Positions 38,717 through 47,533 of a DNA stretch of 64,000 nucleotides are shown piece by piece. This DNA is from Streptomyces sp. NBC_01381. GTDB lineage: Bacteria; Actinomycetota; Actinomycetes; Streptomycetales; Streptomycetaceae. The position numbers and the translations under genes are program-made. The stretch is from the NCBI RefSeq assembly GCF_026340305.1, contig NZ_JAPEPI010000006.1:1-64000 (forward strand). Direction: 5' to 3'. Below the pieces are notes generated by a model. The model was not told the origin of the DNA, did not search any database, and saw only the letters and a program-made list of their open reading frames with translations. Each line of letters starts with the position of its first letter. The stretch's first letter is position 1.

Positions 38717-40759
38717 GTGGCCCCCAAGACCGCCACCCGCCGCAGGCGCAAGGCTGCGCCGGCCGCGAAGCCCCGCAGCGCCGGGCGGGCCAAGGCGTCG
38801 ACGCCGCCGGCCTCCATCCCCTCCCAGACCCTCGAGGACACCGCGCCGCTGGTGGTCCCGGAGGCCGACCCGGTCCTGGCCGACGCCGCCGACCGCGCCG
38901 CCGACGTCCGGGACCAGGCCGCCGATTCCGCCGCCCGCCTCCTTGTCGATGGCGAGACCCGCGCCGCCCAACTCGTGGACGGCGCCCGCACCGTGGCCGC
39001 CTCGATCACCGAAGCGGCCATGACCGAGCAGGCCCGTGCTCTCGCCGCGGCAAGGGCCGACGCCGACCAGGTCCGCACGGATGCCGCGACCACCGCGGCC
39101 GCCGACGCTGACCAAGTCCGTGCCGACGCCGAAGCGAGGGCGGAGCAGCTGCTCGCCGACGCCCGCCGCCAGGCGGAAGAGGCCACCACCACGGCGGCCG
39201 TGCAGGCCGATGAGGTCCGGACCGAGGCCGCGCAGGCCGCCGCGAAGACCCTCGCCGACGCGGAGCGCACCGCGGCCGAGACCCGCACCCGCGCCACCAC
39301 CGATGCTGAACAGCTCCTGGAGCGGGCGCGGGGCGAGGCCGACCGGATGCGCGAGAGCGCGGACGACCAGGCCGCGCAGGTGCGGGCCGGGGCCGAGAAG
39401 GTGGCCGCCGGCCTTCGGTGGGACGCCGACCGCGCTCTGGCCGACGCCCGGTCTACCGCTGAGGAGCTGCGGGCCACCGTCGACAAGGATGTCGCCCGGC
39501 TGCGCGAACGGGCCGAACAGGATGCGGAGGCGGCCCGGGGAGCGGCGACACAGGCCACGGCCGACCAGGACGCCGCCGCCCAGGCCCGAGCTGAGGGCGA
39601 ACGGATCCTGGAGGCGGCGACGCAGCGCACCGTGCGGCGGGCCCGGCGCCGGGAGATCCGGGCCGAGTCGCGTGCCGCCCGCCGCAAGGCACGCAACGAC
39701 GCCCGGCCCGCCGGCGTGGTGCCGCCGCTGTCAGGGCAGGAACTGGCGGGCGTGGTCGCGATCGTGCTGGCCGCCGCGACCGTCTCCACCCTCGGCCTGC
39801 TCTCCTCCTACACCGCGCTGGAGACCAAGGCGGCCGGGTGGGGCTGGGAGTGGCCGTGGCTGCTGCCCGTCGGGATCGACGTCGCGGTCCCGGCCTTCAC
39901 CGGCGCCAGCCTGGTCCTGATCCGCATGGGCATGGAGCTGCGCTGGATCCGGTGGGTGCCCCGGGCTCTCACCGCGGTGACCGTCTACCTGAACTGGAAC
40001 GCCTCGGACTCCACCGCGGGCCGCCTCGGGCACGCCGCCCTCACCCTGCTGTGGGTGATCTTCTCGGAGATCGCCTCCCACGTGTACGCCACGCGGATCG
40101 GCGCGGTCACCGGCAAGAAGCGGATGGAGACCGTACGCCGCAGCCGCTGGCTGCTCGCCCCGATCCCCACCGCTCGCCTCCGCCGCCGGATGATCCTTTG
40201 GGAGATCACCTCCTACGGCGAGGCGCTCACCCGCCTCCAGGAGCAGACCTACCTGCGAGCGCAGCTCAAGGAGAAGTACGGGCGGCGGTGGCGGAGCAAG
40301 GCTCCGCTGGAGCAGCGGATGGCGCTCAAGCTCGGAGAGGCGCCCGCCGCGCTCGCCGACACGCTCACCCCCCAGGACGCTCACGCCATCGAGCGCGAGG
40401 CAGAACCCGAGCACGCTCACTCCGGCGTGAGCACGCTCACCTCCGGAAACGTTCGCGGTGAGCATGAGCGCCCGGCGCTCACCTCCGGCGCTCACGAGGG
40501 TGAGCGCGCCACTGAGGACGCAGACGCTCACCGAGCGGAGAGTGCTCGTACGCGCAGCGAGAGTGAGGCGCTCACCGAGCGCCGCCACGCGCGCATCCGG
40601 CTCCTCTACACCGAGCTCGGACGCCGACCGGAGGCGAAGGAGATCATCGACGCGCTCACCGAAGCGGGCCTGTCCGACGAACCAGTCTCCCGCCCGACCG
40701 CCCAGCGACTGCGCGCTCAGGTCGAAGCTCCGAGCCCGAGCGCCCCGGCGAGCGCCTGA
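38717..40759 (+). CDS. Coiled-coil DUF2637 membrane protein, Spd-like, 680 aa
   Basis: Residues about 45-320 are an uninterrupted Ala/Asp/Glu/Arg-rich coiled coil (ADADQVRTDAATTAAADADQ and similar). A membrane domain follows (about 335-460) with LAGVVAIVLAAATVSTLGLL, the DUF2637-type WLLPVGIDVAVPAFTGASLV and LTLLWVIFSEIASHVYATRI. The C-terminus has a helix-turn-helix-like end (GRRPEAKEIIDALTEAGL). DUF2637 proteins of Streptomyces plasmids are linked to intramycelial spread together with TraB. A second member lies at 52178-53824. The GTG start follows GAGAGGA. The 3' coding part carries the CGCTCAC array. Confidence 0.75.
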   Translation: MAPKTATRRRRKAAPAAKPRSAGRAKASTPPASIPSQTLEDTAPLVVPEADPVLADAADRAADVRDQAADSAARLLVDGETRAAQLVDGARTVAASITEAAMTEQARALAAARADADQVRTDAATTAAADADQVRADAEARAEQLLADARRQAEEATTTAAVQADEVRTEAAQAAAKTLADAERTAAETRTRATTDAEQLLERARGEADRMRESADDQAAQVRAGAEKVAAGLRWDADRALADARSTAEELRATVDKDVARLRERAEQDAEAARGAATQATADQDAAAQARAEGERILEAATQRTVRRARRREIRAESRAARRKARNDARPAGVVPPLSGQELAGVVAIVLAAATVSTLGLLSSYTALETKAAGWGWEWPWLLPVGIDVAVPAFTGASLVLIRMGMELRWIRWVPRALTAVTVYLNWNASDSTAGRLGHAALTLLWVIFSEIASHVYATRIGAVTGKKRMETVRRSRWLLAPIPTARLRRRMILWEITSYGEALTRLQEQTYLRAQLKEKYGRRWRSKAPLEQRMALKLGEAPAALADTLTPQDAHAIEREAEPEHAHSGVSTLTSGNVRGEHERPALTSGAHEGERATEDADAHRAESARTRSESEALTERRHARIRLLYTELGRRPEAKEIIDALTEAGLSDEPVSRPTAQRLRAQVEAPSPSAPASA

Positions 40760-40848
40760 CGCTCATCCCCTGCTGCCCTTGGCCGCCACCGGCCTGCGCT
40801 CGAGCGTGAGCGCGGACCGGTGACGGCCACGGCCGGCAGGCCGCTCAC
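40362..40848. repeat. Array of twelve CGCTCAC heptamers, candidate clt/TraB recognition array
   Basis: CGCTCAC, on either strand, starts at 40362, 40378, 40414, 40434, 40476, 40489, 40500 (inverted), 40525, 40569, 40653, 40806 (inverted) and 40842. Most are followed by C and preceded by A or G. With about 70 percent GC I would expect roughly 0.1 copy by chance in this length; codon bias may raise that somewhat. Streptomyces TraB translocases recognise short 8-bp repeats (TRS) in the clt locus, usually near the tra genes, and a TraB-like gene lies 3.5 kb away. The function is inferred. Confidence 0.6.
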
Positions 40849-40892
40849 CCCGGCCGAAACACCCGCCCCGGCTACGAAAGGAAAGAACCCCC

Positions 40893-41435
40893 ATGTCGCC
40901 GACGCGCACAGCGGCGCCTCCGAGTACCGCACCACTCCACCTCGACGGACCCGATGCGCCGCCCACGCCCGCGATGCGCCGCTTCATCGCCGCCGCGCTC
41001 GCCCAGGAACGCAGCGACATCCACGGCATCGCCGTTCCGCAGGTCGTTCCTCCCCGATCTCACCGTCTGATCCCGGTGAGCGTGCGGAATGTGCTGACCA
41101 GTTGGGGCTGGTGGCAGGGGCCGGTAGCCCAGCCGCCCTCAGTCCATCTGCTCCAGGTCAGGGACGTGCTGAAGGCCCTCGGGTGGGCCCAGTCCCTGGA
41201 CATCACGGTGACCGGGCGCATGTGCGTGCGCGGCGCCCAGTCGATGCTCGAGCGCACCGGCCACGTCACCGGGCACGATCGCGAAAGAGCCGTCCAGTAC
41301 ATGCAGAAGGAACTGGCAAATCACGGCGTCACCATGGCATTTCACGCCTGGAATGACCTGCCGGAACAAACCCTCCAAAAGGTCGAAGGACTGCTCACGG
41401 CGGCTGCTCGAATGGCTCTTGAGAACGGAGAGTGA
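40893..41435 (+). CDS. DUF6197-like hypothetical protein, 180 aa
   Basis: After a Pro/Thr-rich start, the part from residue 85 (VHLLQVRDVLKALGWAQSLD, then TGRMCVRGAQSMLERTGHV and AFHAWNDLPEQTLQKVEGLL) has the G-W, C-x-x-G-A and W-N-D features I associate with DUF6197, a family without known function that is common in actinobacterial mobile elements. The ATG follows AAAGGAAAG. Its stop overlaps the next start (GTGA), which places it in the conjugation operon. Confidence 0.55.
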   Translation: MSPTRTAAPPSTAPLHLDGPDAPPTPAMRRFIAAALAQERSDIHGIAVPQVVPPRSHRLIPVSVRNVLTSWGWWQGPVAQPPSVHLLQVRDVLKALGWAQSLDITVTGRMCVRGAQSMLERTGHVTGHDRERAVQYMQKELANHGVTMAFHAWNDLPEQTLQKVEGLLTAAARMALENGE

Positions 41436-42049
41436 AGGTGCCATCCAACGACGATCAGCAGTTCATCGAAATTATCAAGGGAAATGGAATGAGCACCCCT
41501 CAGGAAAGCGCCGGGCACGGGCCATACGGTTCCCCGCAGGCAACACCCAAGACGGGCCTGACGCCACGCGGGAAGGCGGGAATCGCTATTAGCGCGGCCA
41601 TCCTTTCCGGCGTCGGGATCACCTGGTTCCAGTCGAATGCAGCCGATCAGGCCGCGCAGGAGGCAAAAACTCAGGAGATTGCGCTGCAGAAAGACCGCCT
41701 GGAGCTGGAGCGGCTCAAGGAATTGAACCGTGCGGACGCGATCGACCGAAAGGACCAGACGACCGCGCAGAGGACCCGCCAGGCGTCCGTCGACGCGTGC
41801 GTGAAGAGCAACGCCAGCAAGGTCGGCAAGGGCTACGGTGCGCCTTCCCAGAGGGACATCGTGGATGACTGCCAAGCCCAGTACCCGACCTCGGAGGACG
41901 GCTCCGACATGGCGGCAGCCGGATCAGCCAAGGACGCCGGCGCCGGGGACGGCGTAGAGCTGAACCAGGGCACCCTGATCGGCTTCGGCGCTGGCGCGGC
42001 GCTCGTCGGGTACTTCGTCATCCGCGGCCGCAAGGGCAACGCAGCGTAG
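41432..42049 (+). CDS. Membrane protein with two transmembrane segments, 205 aa
   Basis: One hydrophobic helix lies near residues 48-66 (AGIAISAAILSGVGITWF) and another at the C-terminus (LIGFGAGAALVGYFVIRGRK). Between them a charged coiled coil (EIALQKDRLELERLKELNRA) and a region with two cysteines (DACVKSN, DDCQAQ) are probably extracytoplasmic. The GTG at 41432 overlaps the upstream stop; an ATG at 41489 behind GGGAAATGGA is an alternative. The setting suggests a component of the transfer or spread apparatus. Confidence 0.6.
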   Translation: MKVPSNDDQQFIEIIKGNGMSTPQESAGHGPYGSPQATPKTGLTPRGKAGIAISAAILSGVGITWFQSNAADQAAQEAKTQEIALQKDRLELERLKELNRADAIDRKDQTTAQRTRQASVDACVKSNASKVGKGYGAPSQRDIVDDCQAQYPTSEDGSDMAAAGSAKDAGAGDGVELNQGTLIGFGAGAALVGYFVIRGRKGNAA

Positions 42050-42053
42050 TTAC

Positions 42054-42146
42054 TTCCTACTTACTTCCCGGCTCGAGAACCCCGGATCAGCACTCCCATG
42101 CGAGGGGCTGCCTGCGGTTTTGGGGCGGGAGGTAAGTAAGTAGGAA
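42054..42146. promoter_or_regulatory. 13-bp inverted repeat upstream of the Gly/Ser-rich gene
   Basis: TTCCTACTTACTT at 42054-42066 is exactly inverted as AAGTAAGTAGGAA at 42134-42146, with 67 bases between. The second arm lies 21 bases before the ATG at 42168. It could be a pair of operator half-sites or an RNA switch that hides the ribosome site. Confidence 0.55.
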
Positions 42147-42167
42147 CTCCAGAGAGTGAGGAGTGCG

Positions 42168-43835
42168 ATGGCGACCGACACGGTCCCTGCGGCCGAACCA
42201 GGCCCGAACGACCCACCCGACAGCAACCTCCCCGGCGGGCCCGTACGGGGACTGATCGCGCAGGCGCTCGCCGCCGAAGAGGTCGCCCGGCCCGTGCCCG
42301 ACCAGGGAAGTGCCGCGAGCACCGACGGGGGCGGAGACAGTGACACCCACAGCGCCCCGCCCGGCGTCACCAGTGCCGCCTACCACGCACCGGACGAGGG
42401 CGGTGAGGAGAGCACCCAGGCCGCCGGATCGCGGTACAAGCAGAGTGTCTGGAAGGAGCTCTGCCTGGCCGGAGTGAAGCGCTGGGCTAAAGGCGGCGGC
42501 ACCGAGAACAAGCGCTTGGACTTGCAGAAAGCGCAGGCCCAGGCGAACCAGACCAAGACGGCCAAGACGGTCACGATAAGCAGTTCCGGAGGACTCCCAT
42601 CCAGGGGCGGAAGTGGCGGCGGATCGGCAGCCCCGAACGGAAAGTCCATGGGGAGTAAATCCCCCACGGGCGGGACGGAAAAGGGGCCCAAGAATTCCCG
42701 AACGGATTCCCGCCAGGGCCCTTCAGGGCGCTCAGGTTCCGGTTCCGGAGCGAGTCCGGTAGGAAGCGGAGGAGGTGGCAAAGGAAACCCCGGAAAGGAT
42801 GGGCCCAAGAACGGTGGCGGCAAGTCCCCGAAGAGTTCCAAAGGGGACGGACGCATCGACGGATCCGGGGGCGGAAAGAACGGACACTCCCCCGGCGCGT
42901 CGAAGGGGAAGGACGGCTCCGGTTCGTCCGGGGGCGGCAAGAGTACGAAGGAAAAGGACACCGGCTCCGGGAAGAGCGGCGCCAGCGGGTCCTCCCCGGG
43001 CGGCGGCCCGGCGAGGAAGGGCAGCTCAGGCAAGAACGGCGCGGCCGGCTCGAAGGGCTCCAGCGGTGGATCGGGACCCGGCTCGGCCGGCAAGGACGAC
43101 GGCAGGAACGGCAAGCAGCCGCTGACGGGCGCCGACGGTAAGCCCTACGACACCCAGAAGTCCCGCGAGACGGGTCACGGCGACGGTGTCCGCGCGAACA
43201 GGGTCTACGGCCACATCAAGGCATACGGGCGCGGCGTGAAGGACGGCTGGGGCGACCAGGAGGAGGTCCGCAAGAAGGACGAGCAGCGCCTGGACCAGGC
43301 GCACGCGACGTGGCAGCAGGACCAGGCGGAGAACGAGAAGGAGGAGCAGGGCATGGGCAAAGCGGCCGTAGCAACGCCCCTTGAGGTCAAGAAGATCGAC
43401 GCGTCGAAGCTGACCCTGGGCAACGGCAAGAGCCTCGAGCGCAAGGAAGTCCGTACGTACAAGGGCTTCCAGCGGCGTCTGGAGGCGAAGTCCGCGGCCA
43501 TGCAGCAGGTCGCCGAAGCCACCAAGGCGCTCCAGGCCGCCGCCGAAGAGCAGGCCAAGGAGATCCAGCAGCTCGTAGAGGACGCGAAGGGCGTCAAGGG
43601 CGGCGAGAAGCTCATCGGCCACCTGGAGAAGCTCGTGGAGAGGGCCACGATCCAGGCGGGCAAGGCGGAGGAGCTGCACAAGCGAGCCGTGAGGGCCGCA
43701 GACGCCTGCAAGGCACTCATCGCCAACATCGAGACCCGCTACCAGCCGCTCTACCAGGCGATCGTCGACTCCGATGAGTCGACCTCCCCGGAACTGCGGT
43801 TCTTCCGCGACGCCGGATACACCAAGGCCGCCTAG
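42168..43835 (+). CDS. Gly/Ser/Lys-rich protein with coiled-coil C-terminus, 555 aa
   Basis: Residues about 130-330 are a low-complexity Gly/Ser/Lys stretch (such as GKSPKSSKGDGRIDGSGGGK). A folded part follows (GVRANRVYGHIKAYGRGVKD) and then a long coiled coil (EATKALQAAAEEQAKEIQQL). The long Lys-rich linker could contact DNA or the cell wall. The ATG at 42168 has GAGGAG just upstream. It is the gene before a 126-residue helical protein and the TraB-like translocase and probably belongs to the transfer machinery. No family is recognised. Confidence 0.55.
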   Translation: MATDTVPAAEPGPNDPPDSNLPGGPVRGLIAQALAAEEVARPVPDQGSAASTDGGGDSDTHSAPPGVTSAAYHAPDEGGEESTQAAGSRYKQSVWKELCLAGVKRWAKGGGTENKRLDLQKAQAQANQTKTAKTVTISSSGGLPSRGGSGGGSAAPNGKSMGSKSPTGGTEKGPKNSRTDSRQGPSGRSGSGSGASPVGSGGGGKGNPGKDGPKNGGGKSPKSSKGDGRIDGSGGGKNGHSPGASKGKDGSGSSGGGKSTKEKDTGSGKSGASGSSPGGGPARKGSSGKNGAAGSKGSSGGSGPGSAGKDDGRNGKQPLTGADGKPYDTQKSRETGHGDGVRANRVYGHIKAYGRGVKDGWGDQEEVRKKDEQRLDQAHATWQQDQAENEKEEQGMGKAAVATPLEVKKIDASKLTLGNGKSLERKEVRTYKGFQRRLEAKSAAMQQVAEATKALQAAAEEQAKEIQQLVEDAKGVKGGEKLIGHLEKLVERATIQAGKAEELHKRAVRAADACKALIANIETRYQPLYQAIVDSDESTSPELRFFRDAGYTKAA

Positions 43836-43848
43836 AAGGAGATGGACC

Positions 43849-44229
43849 ATGTCCGACCTCACGTACAAGGCGCTCGTCGCCCAGGTGAACGCCTACGAGA
43901 AGAACCTGGCCAAGAGCGCGGAGCAGATCCGCACCCAGGCAAAGATCATCGACGATGACGCGCAGGACACTGGCCGCGTCGCCGACCAGATCGCAGGCAA
44001 GTCCGTCGACCCCGAAACGGTCGGCGAGACCCGCGACCTCATGAAGATCACAGCCGGAGTGTCCGAAGGCGCCATCGAGTTCGCCGCCGCCGCCGACGAC
44101 ACGTCCAAGCAAGCCAAGGCCTCCGCCGAGCAGGCGAAAACCACCTACGGCGGCCTGCAGGAGGCCATGGACCGCTCGACCCTCATCGGCAAGTACGACA
44201 TCAGCGCCGACTGGCTCCAACAGGAATAG
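43849..44229 (+). CDS. Helical small protein, 126 aa
   Basis: AGAAGGAG precedes the ATG, 14 bases after the previous stop. The sequence (MSDLTYKALVAQVNAYEKNL, AKSAEQIRTQAKIIDDDAQD) is almost all helix, with ASAEQAKTTYGGLQEAMDRS near the end. The size and heptad pattern recall secreted WXG100-like or methyl-accepting-type helical hairpins, but no W-x-G is present. It is placed directly before the TraB-like gene and is probably an accessory of transfer. Confidence 0.55.
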   Translation: MSDLTYKALVAQVNAYEKNLAKSAEQIRTQAKIIDDDAQDTGRVADQIAGKSVDPETVGETRDLMKITAGVSEGAIEFAAAADDTSKQAKASAEQAKTTYGGLQEAMDRSTLIGKYDISADWLQQE

Positions 44230-44314
44230 CCGCGAAGGGCGGGGCCCACACGACCTGGGCCCTGCCCTCCCCCACCCACACGGCCATGCCGCAACCCCGC
44301 AAGGAGAAACTCCC

Positions 44315-46567
44315 GTGTCCACGAACACCACGGCGCGCGCAGCGTCGACGGAGCGCACGGTCGCCCTCACCACCTCCGCCGCGCCGATCGCCGTCGGTGC
44401 TCTGGCCCCGATGCTCGGCGGGTCCGCCGCCGTCGTCGGCCCCCTGGCCTTCCTGGCGGGCGGCACCTTCCTCGCCGCGAACTACATGGGCACCATCCCC
44501 AAGGCCGTCATGGACCAACTCCCCGCCAGCGACGTCCTGTCCGCGCACCGCTCCACCCTGTTCCTGTCCTCCGTGACCAGCGGCCTGGCGCTCAGCATGG
44601 GCACGACCCTGGGCGCACAGGGCACGGACGCGCTGATGGCGGGCTTCCTCACCCTGCCCTCCGTGCCCGGCATCCTTTCCCTGGGCTGGTGGGCCGCGGT
44701 CGCCCTGGCCCCGTACAAGCTGCGAAAGGTGCTGGGCCGACAGAAGAAACAGGCTCCCGTGCCGCCGATTCCGGTGAACGCCCCGAACCTGCCGCCGACC
44801 GAATGGCAGCTGATCATGCGGGCCTGGGGGGAGCACATCTCCCACCCCGACAACGGCACGAACAAGAACCAGGTCCTGGGCGACCTCGTCGTCCGCCCCA
44901 AGCAGTGGACCGGCACGATCACCGCACCCGCCGGCGTCGCGGTCAACGTGACCGCGGAGACGGTCTCAAGCGTCTTCCGCGTCGACGCCCGATGGATCAA
45001 ATTCGCACCAGGCGCCCACGCCGGACAGCGGCACATCACCGTGAACCTGACGGCCCCCGCCGAACTGGACACGAGCACCCTGCAGGGCGCCTGGGCCAAG
45101 TGGGTCGCCCCGTCCGTGATGAAGGGCTCCCACCTCGAAGACGTCCAGGCCGACCCGATGACCGGCGGCGAGGTCGCCCAGGTCGTCGCCGACGAGGACA
45201 CCCCGCGCCTGCTGACCCCCTCACAGGAGGACCTCGCCGGGGCACTGCGCACGACCACACTCCTGTGCTCCTACTCCCGCGTGCCGGGCAACCCCCGACT
45301 GGGAACGATCCGCAAGATGCAGCACAACCCACTCGAAGAGGGTGTCCCCTTCCCCGGCCTTCACGTCCTGAAGGCCTCCAAGGGCGGCTACGTGCAGATC
45401 GGCCGGCACGTGAGCGGCCGCCCAGCCCGGCTCCAGTTCACCGACCCGGTCCTGGGCGCGCGCCACATCTTCGTCGCCGGCGTCACCGGCTCCGGCAAGG
45501 GCGGCCTGTGCCAGATCATCGCGCTGGCCGACCACGTCAACGGCCACGCCATCTTGTACAGCGACCCCAAGGGCTCATCCAACCCGGACATCGTCGACAT
45601 GGCCGCCTACTCGGGGCTAGGCGAAGAGGGCTGCGTGGGCGGACTCCGCGTCGGATACGCCCTGATGAAGTGGCGCATCGCCCAGTCCGCCAGGCTCGGC
45701 ATGAAGAACTTCATCGCCACCCCGGAGCGGCCCTGGGTACGCATGCTCGTCGACGAGGCACACGTCCCACTCACCGAACTCGACGAGTACCGGCGCGAAG
45801 CAAAGATCATTCTGGAAGCCATGGGCGCCAAGAGCCGCTCGTTGGGTATTCCGCTCGGCATCGTCAACCAGGCCATCAACGCAGACAAACTCGGCGGCTC
45901 CACCGGCCTTCGGACCAACCTGATCCAGGGCGGATCGCTCGTCCTGCTGCGCACCGACTCCGACCAGTCAAACCTCGCCTCCACAGGCTTCGACGGCATC
46001 GACCCCGGGCAGATCCCCGCAACCTGGGACGTCGAAGAGCCCCTGGTCTTCACCGAAGACACCGTCCTAGACGACCCGCGCTCCACCTTCGGCCTGGGCT
46101 ACACCCTGGGCCCCGGCGGCGCCGCGGAGATGATGCGGACCTTCATCCTGGAGCGGGCCAAGCCCTACGTGAACCCGGACGAGGTCGCCTACCCCGCCGA
46201 CTGGCCGGACTGGCACAACCGCCACGAGATCGCCGCGACGCCGATCACGGGCGACGACGACGAGGACAGCAGGCCATCCTCGTACGCGGGCGTGGACGTC
46301 CCCAAGACCAAAACCGCAGCGGAGAAGATCCTCGAAGCGTTCAAGGAGATGGGCGGCGCTTTCGACTACGTCGACAAGAAGGATCTGGCAGCCCTGCTCG
46401 ACCTCGAAGACTCCACCCTGGGCAACACCCTCACCGCCCTGAAGCGCAAAGGCGAGATCCACCTGGAGATCATCGACGGCAAGGAACAACGTGGCCGCTA
46501 CGCGCTCGGGGCCGACCCCTCAGCGCTCGAAGACGACGATGAGTCCAACGAGGACCTGGCGGCCTAG
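44315..46567 (+). CDS. TraB/FtsK-type DNA translocase, 750 aa
   Basis: Streptomyces conjugation moves double-stranded DNA with a single FtsK-like protein, TraB. Here N-terminal membrane segments (about residues 18-135) are followed by an ATPase domain with Walker A GVTGSGKGG (about 387) and Walker B MLVDEAH (about 477), then a Q-rich sensor LGIPLGIVNQAINADKLGG. A C-terminal winged helix (about 675-735; DKKDLAALLDLEDSTLGNTL, TALKRKGEIHLEIIDGKEQR) corresponds to the gamma-like domain that reads TRS repeats. The GTG follows AAGGAG. The CGCTCAC array 3.5 kb upstream is its candidate target. Confidence 0.85.
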   Translation: MSTNTTARAASTERTVALTTSAAPIAVGALAPMLGGSAAVVGPLAFLAGGTFLAANYMGTIPKAVMDQLPASDVLSAHRSTLFLSSVTSGLALSMGTTLGAQGTDALMAGFLTLPSVPGILSLGWWAAVALAPYKLRKVLGRQKKQAPVPPIPVNAPNLPPTEWQLIMRAWGEHISHPDNGTNKNQVLGDLVVRPKQWTGTITAPAGVAVNVTAETVSSVFRVDARWIKFAPGAHAGQRHITVNLTAPAELDTSTLQGAWAKWVAPSVMKGSHLEDVQADPMTGGEVAQVVADEDTPRLLTPSQEDLAGALRTTTLLCSYSRVPGNPRLGTIRKMQHNPLEEGVPFPGLHVLKASKGGYVQIGRHVSGRPARLQFTDPVLGARHIFVAGVTGSGKGGLCQIIALADHVNGHAILYSDPKGSSNPDIVDMAAYSGLGEEGCVGGLRVGYALMKWRIAQSARLGMKNFIATPERPWVRMLVDEAHVPLTELDEYRREAKIILEAMGAKSRSLGIPLGIVNQAINADKLGGSTGLRTNLIQGGSLVLLRTDSDQSNLASTGFDGIDPGQIPATWDVEEPLVFTEDTVLDDPRSTFGLGYTLGPGGAAEMMRTFILERAKPYVNPDEVAYPADWPDWHNRHEIAATPITGDDDEDSRPSSYAGVDVPKTKTAAEKILEAFKEMGGAFDYVDKKDLAALLDLEDSTLGNTLTALKRKGEIHLEIIDGKEQRGRYALGADPSALEDDDESNEDLAA

Positions 46568-46624
46568 CCCGTCCCGCGACCGCGGCCGACCCCGCGTCAC
46601 ACCCTTCCACTGACGAACCTCAGT

Positions 46625-46656
46625 GCCGTCCCAGCCGCTTCACAGGCCGGGACGGC
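46625..46656 (+). terminator. Hairpin terminator after the TraB-like gene
   Basis: Arms GCCGTCCC (46625-46632) and GGGACGGC (46649-46656) enclose 16 bases with further pairing. It lies 58 bases after the translocase stop. Confidence 0.55.
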
Positions 46657-46702
46657 GCCGAGGCACGGACAGCCCGGCCTGTGACACGAATCGGAGATTC
46701 CC

Positions 46703-47170
46703 ATGACCGAGCTCCACGACCACCCCCACTCCGGCCCGCAGGACGAATCCCATGAACTGCTCCGGGCCCTGTTACGCCTCGTGCTCCCATACAGCGCGAA
46801 GTTCGCCGAACAACAGCGCACAGAAGCCGAACTCGCCGCCCAGCGCCACGTCTGCAGCTCGTACGCGGCCACGCTCGGCTCCGTGCTGGAGCAGCACAAC
46901 TGGACCGGCAGCCCCGCACAGTTCAACCCCGACACACCGCCGAGCGCACACGTCGACCTCGGCCATGGCCTCCACCTCCACCACACCGTGCACACCGACG
47001 ACCAGGGAAGCACGCGCCACGTCCTCACGCTGATCGCACCATGCGACAGCGCACCCGGCTGCCGCGGCGCCACCTTCGAACTCCGAGACCAAGACGACCT
47101 GATCGTGACGCTCGCAGACCTGCACACCAGGGGCGACCTCGCCGCGCACGGCAGTAACTGCACGAGCTGA
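46703..47170 (+). CDS. Hypothetical protein, 155 aa
   Basis: The ATG at 46703 follows CGGAGA. The product starts with a helix (ESHELLRALLRLVLPYSAKF) and continues with a beta-rich half containing paired cysteines (LIAPCDSAPGCRGATFELRD). No signal peptide or known domain is seen. It lies between two strong terminators, so it is a separate transcription unit. Confidence 0.5.
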   Translation: MTELHDHPHSGPQDESHELLRALLRLVLPYSAKFAEQQRTEAELAAQRHVCSSYAATLGSVLEQHNWTGSPAQFNPDTPPSAHVDLGHGLHLHHTVHTDDQGSTRHVLTLIAPCDSAPGCRGATFELRDQDDLIVTLADLHTRGDLAAHGSNCTS

Positions 47171-47221
47171 ATCCCCTCACGGGTGTGCACGACGACCACG
47201 GCGGCACCGCCGAACCGACAT

Positions 47222-47261
47222 GAGCGGGCTGACCGCATCAAGTGATGCGGTCAGCCCGCTC
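47222..47261 (+). terminator. 19-bp perfect hairpin terminator
   Basis: GAGCGGGCTGACCGCATCA (47222-47240) is exactly inverted at 47243-47261 with only AG between. It is positioned 50 bases after the gene ending at 47170. Confidence 0.75.
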
Positions 47262-47287
47262 CGTTCACGACGAGGGAGAACTCCCGC

Positions 47288-47533
47288 ATGCCTCAACTGC
47301 CCATCAGCGTCGAACGACTGGCCCTATCCGGCATGCTCCTGGCCACGTTCGGCGACTTACATCCCACCTGTGACCACTGGTCTATCGCGGCAAAGACCAT
47401 GTCCACCATGCCGAGGGTCTCGGTCCCGTGGCCCGTGACCGCGACCGGCGGTCCTCCGTTGAGGGGCATCGGTGTCGCGGCCGTACGGCGTCACCGTCTC
47501 GCCCCGCGATTCGCTCTTGTAGGTGGTCACTGA
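47288..47533 (+). CDS. Small hypothetical protein, 81 aa
   Basis: The ATG has GAGGGAGAACTCCCGC upstream, and the stop overlaps the start of the next gene (TGATG), so translation is coupled. The product begins MPQLPISVERLALSGMLLAT and is basic towards the end (VAAVRRHRLAPRFAL). No family is recognised. Confidence 0.45.
   Translation: MPQLPISVERLALSGMLLATFGDLHPTCDHWSIAAKTMSTMPRVSVPWPVTATGGPPLRGIGVAAVRRHRLAPRFALVGGH

Noticed and set aside
43849..44229. WXG100/ESX-type secreted protein
   Set aside because: Size and helical content fit, but no W-x-G turn and no ESX ATPase or membrane genes are present.
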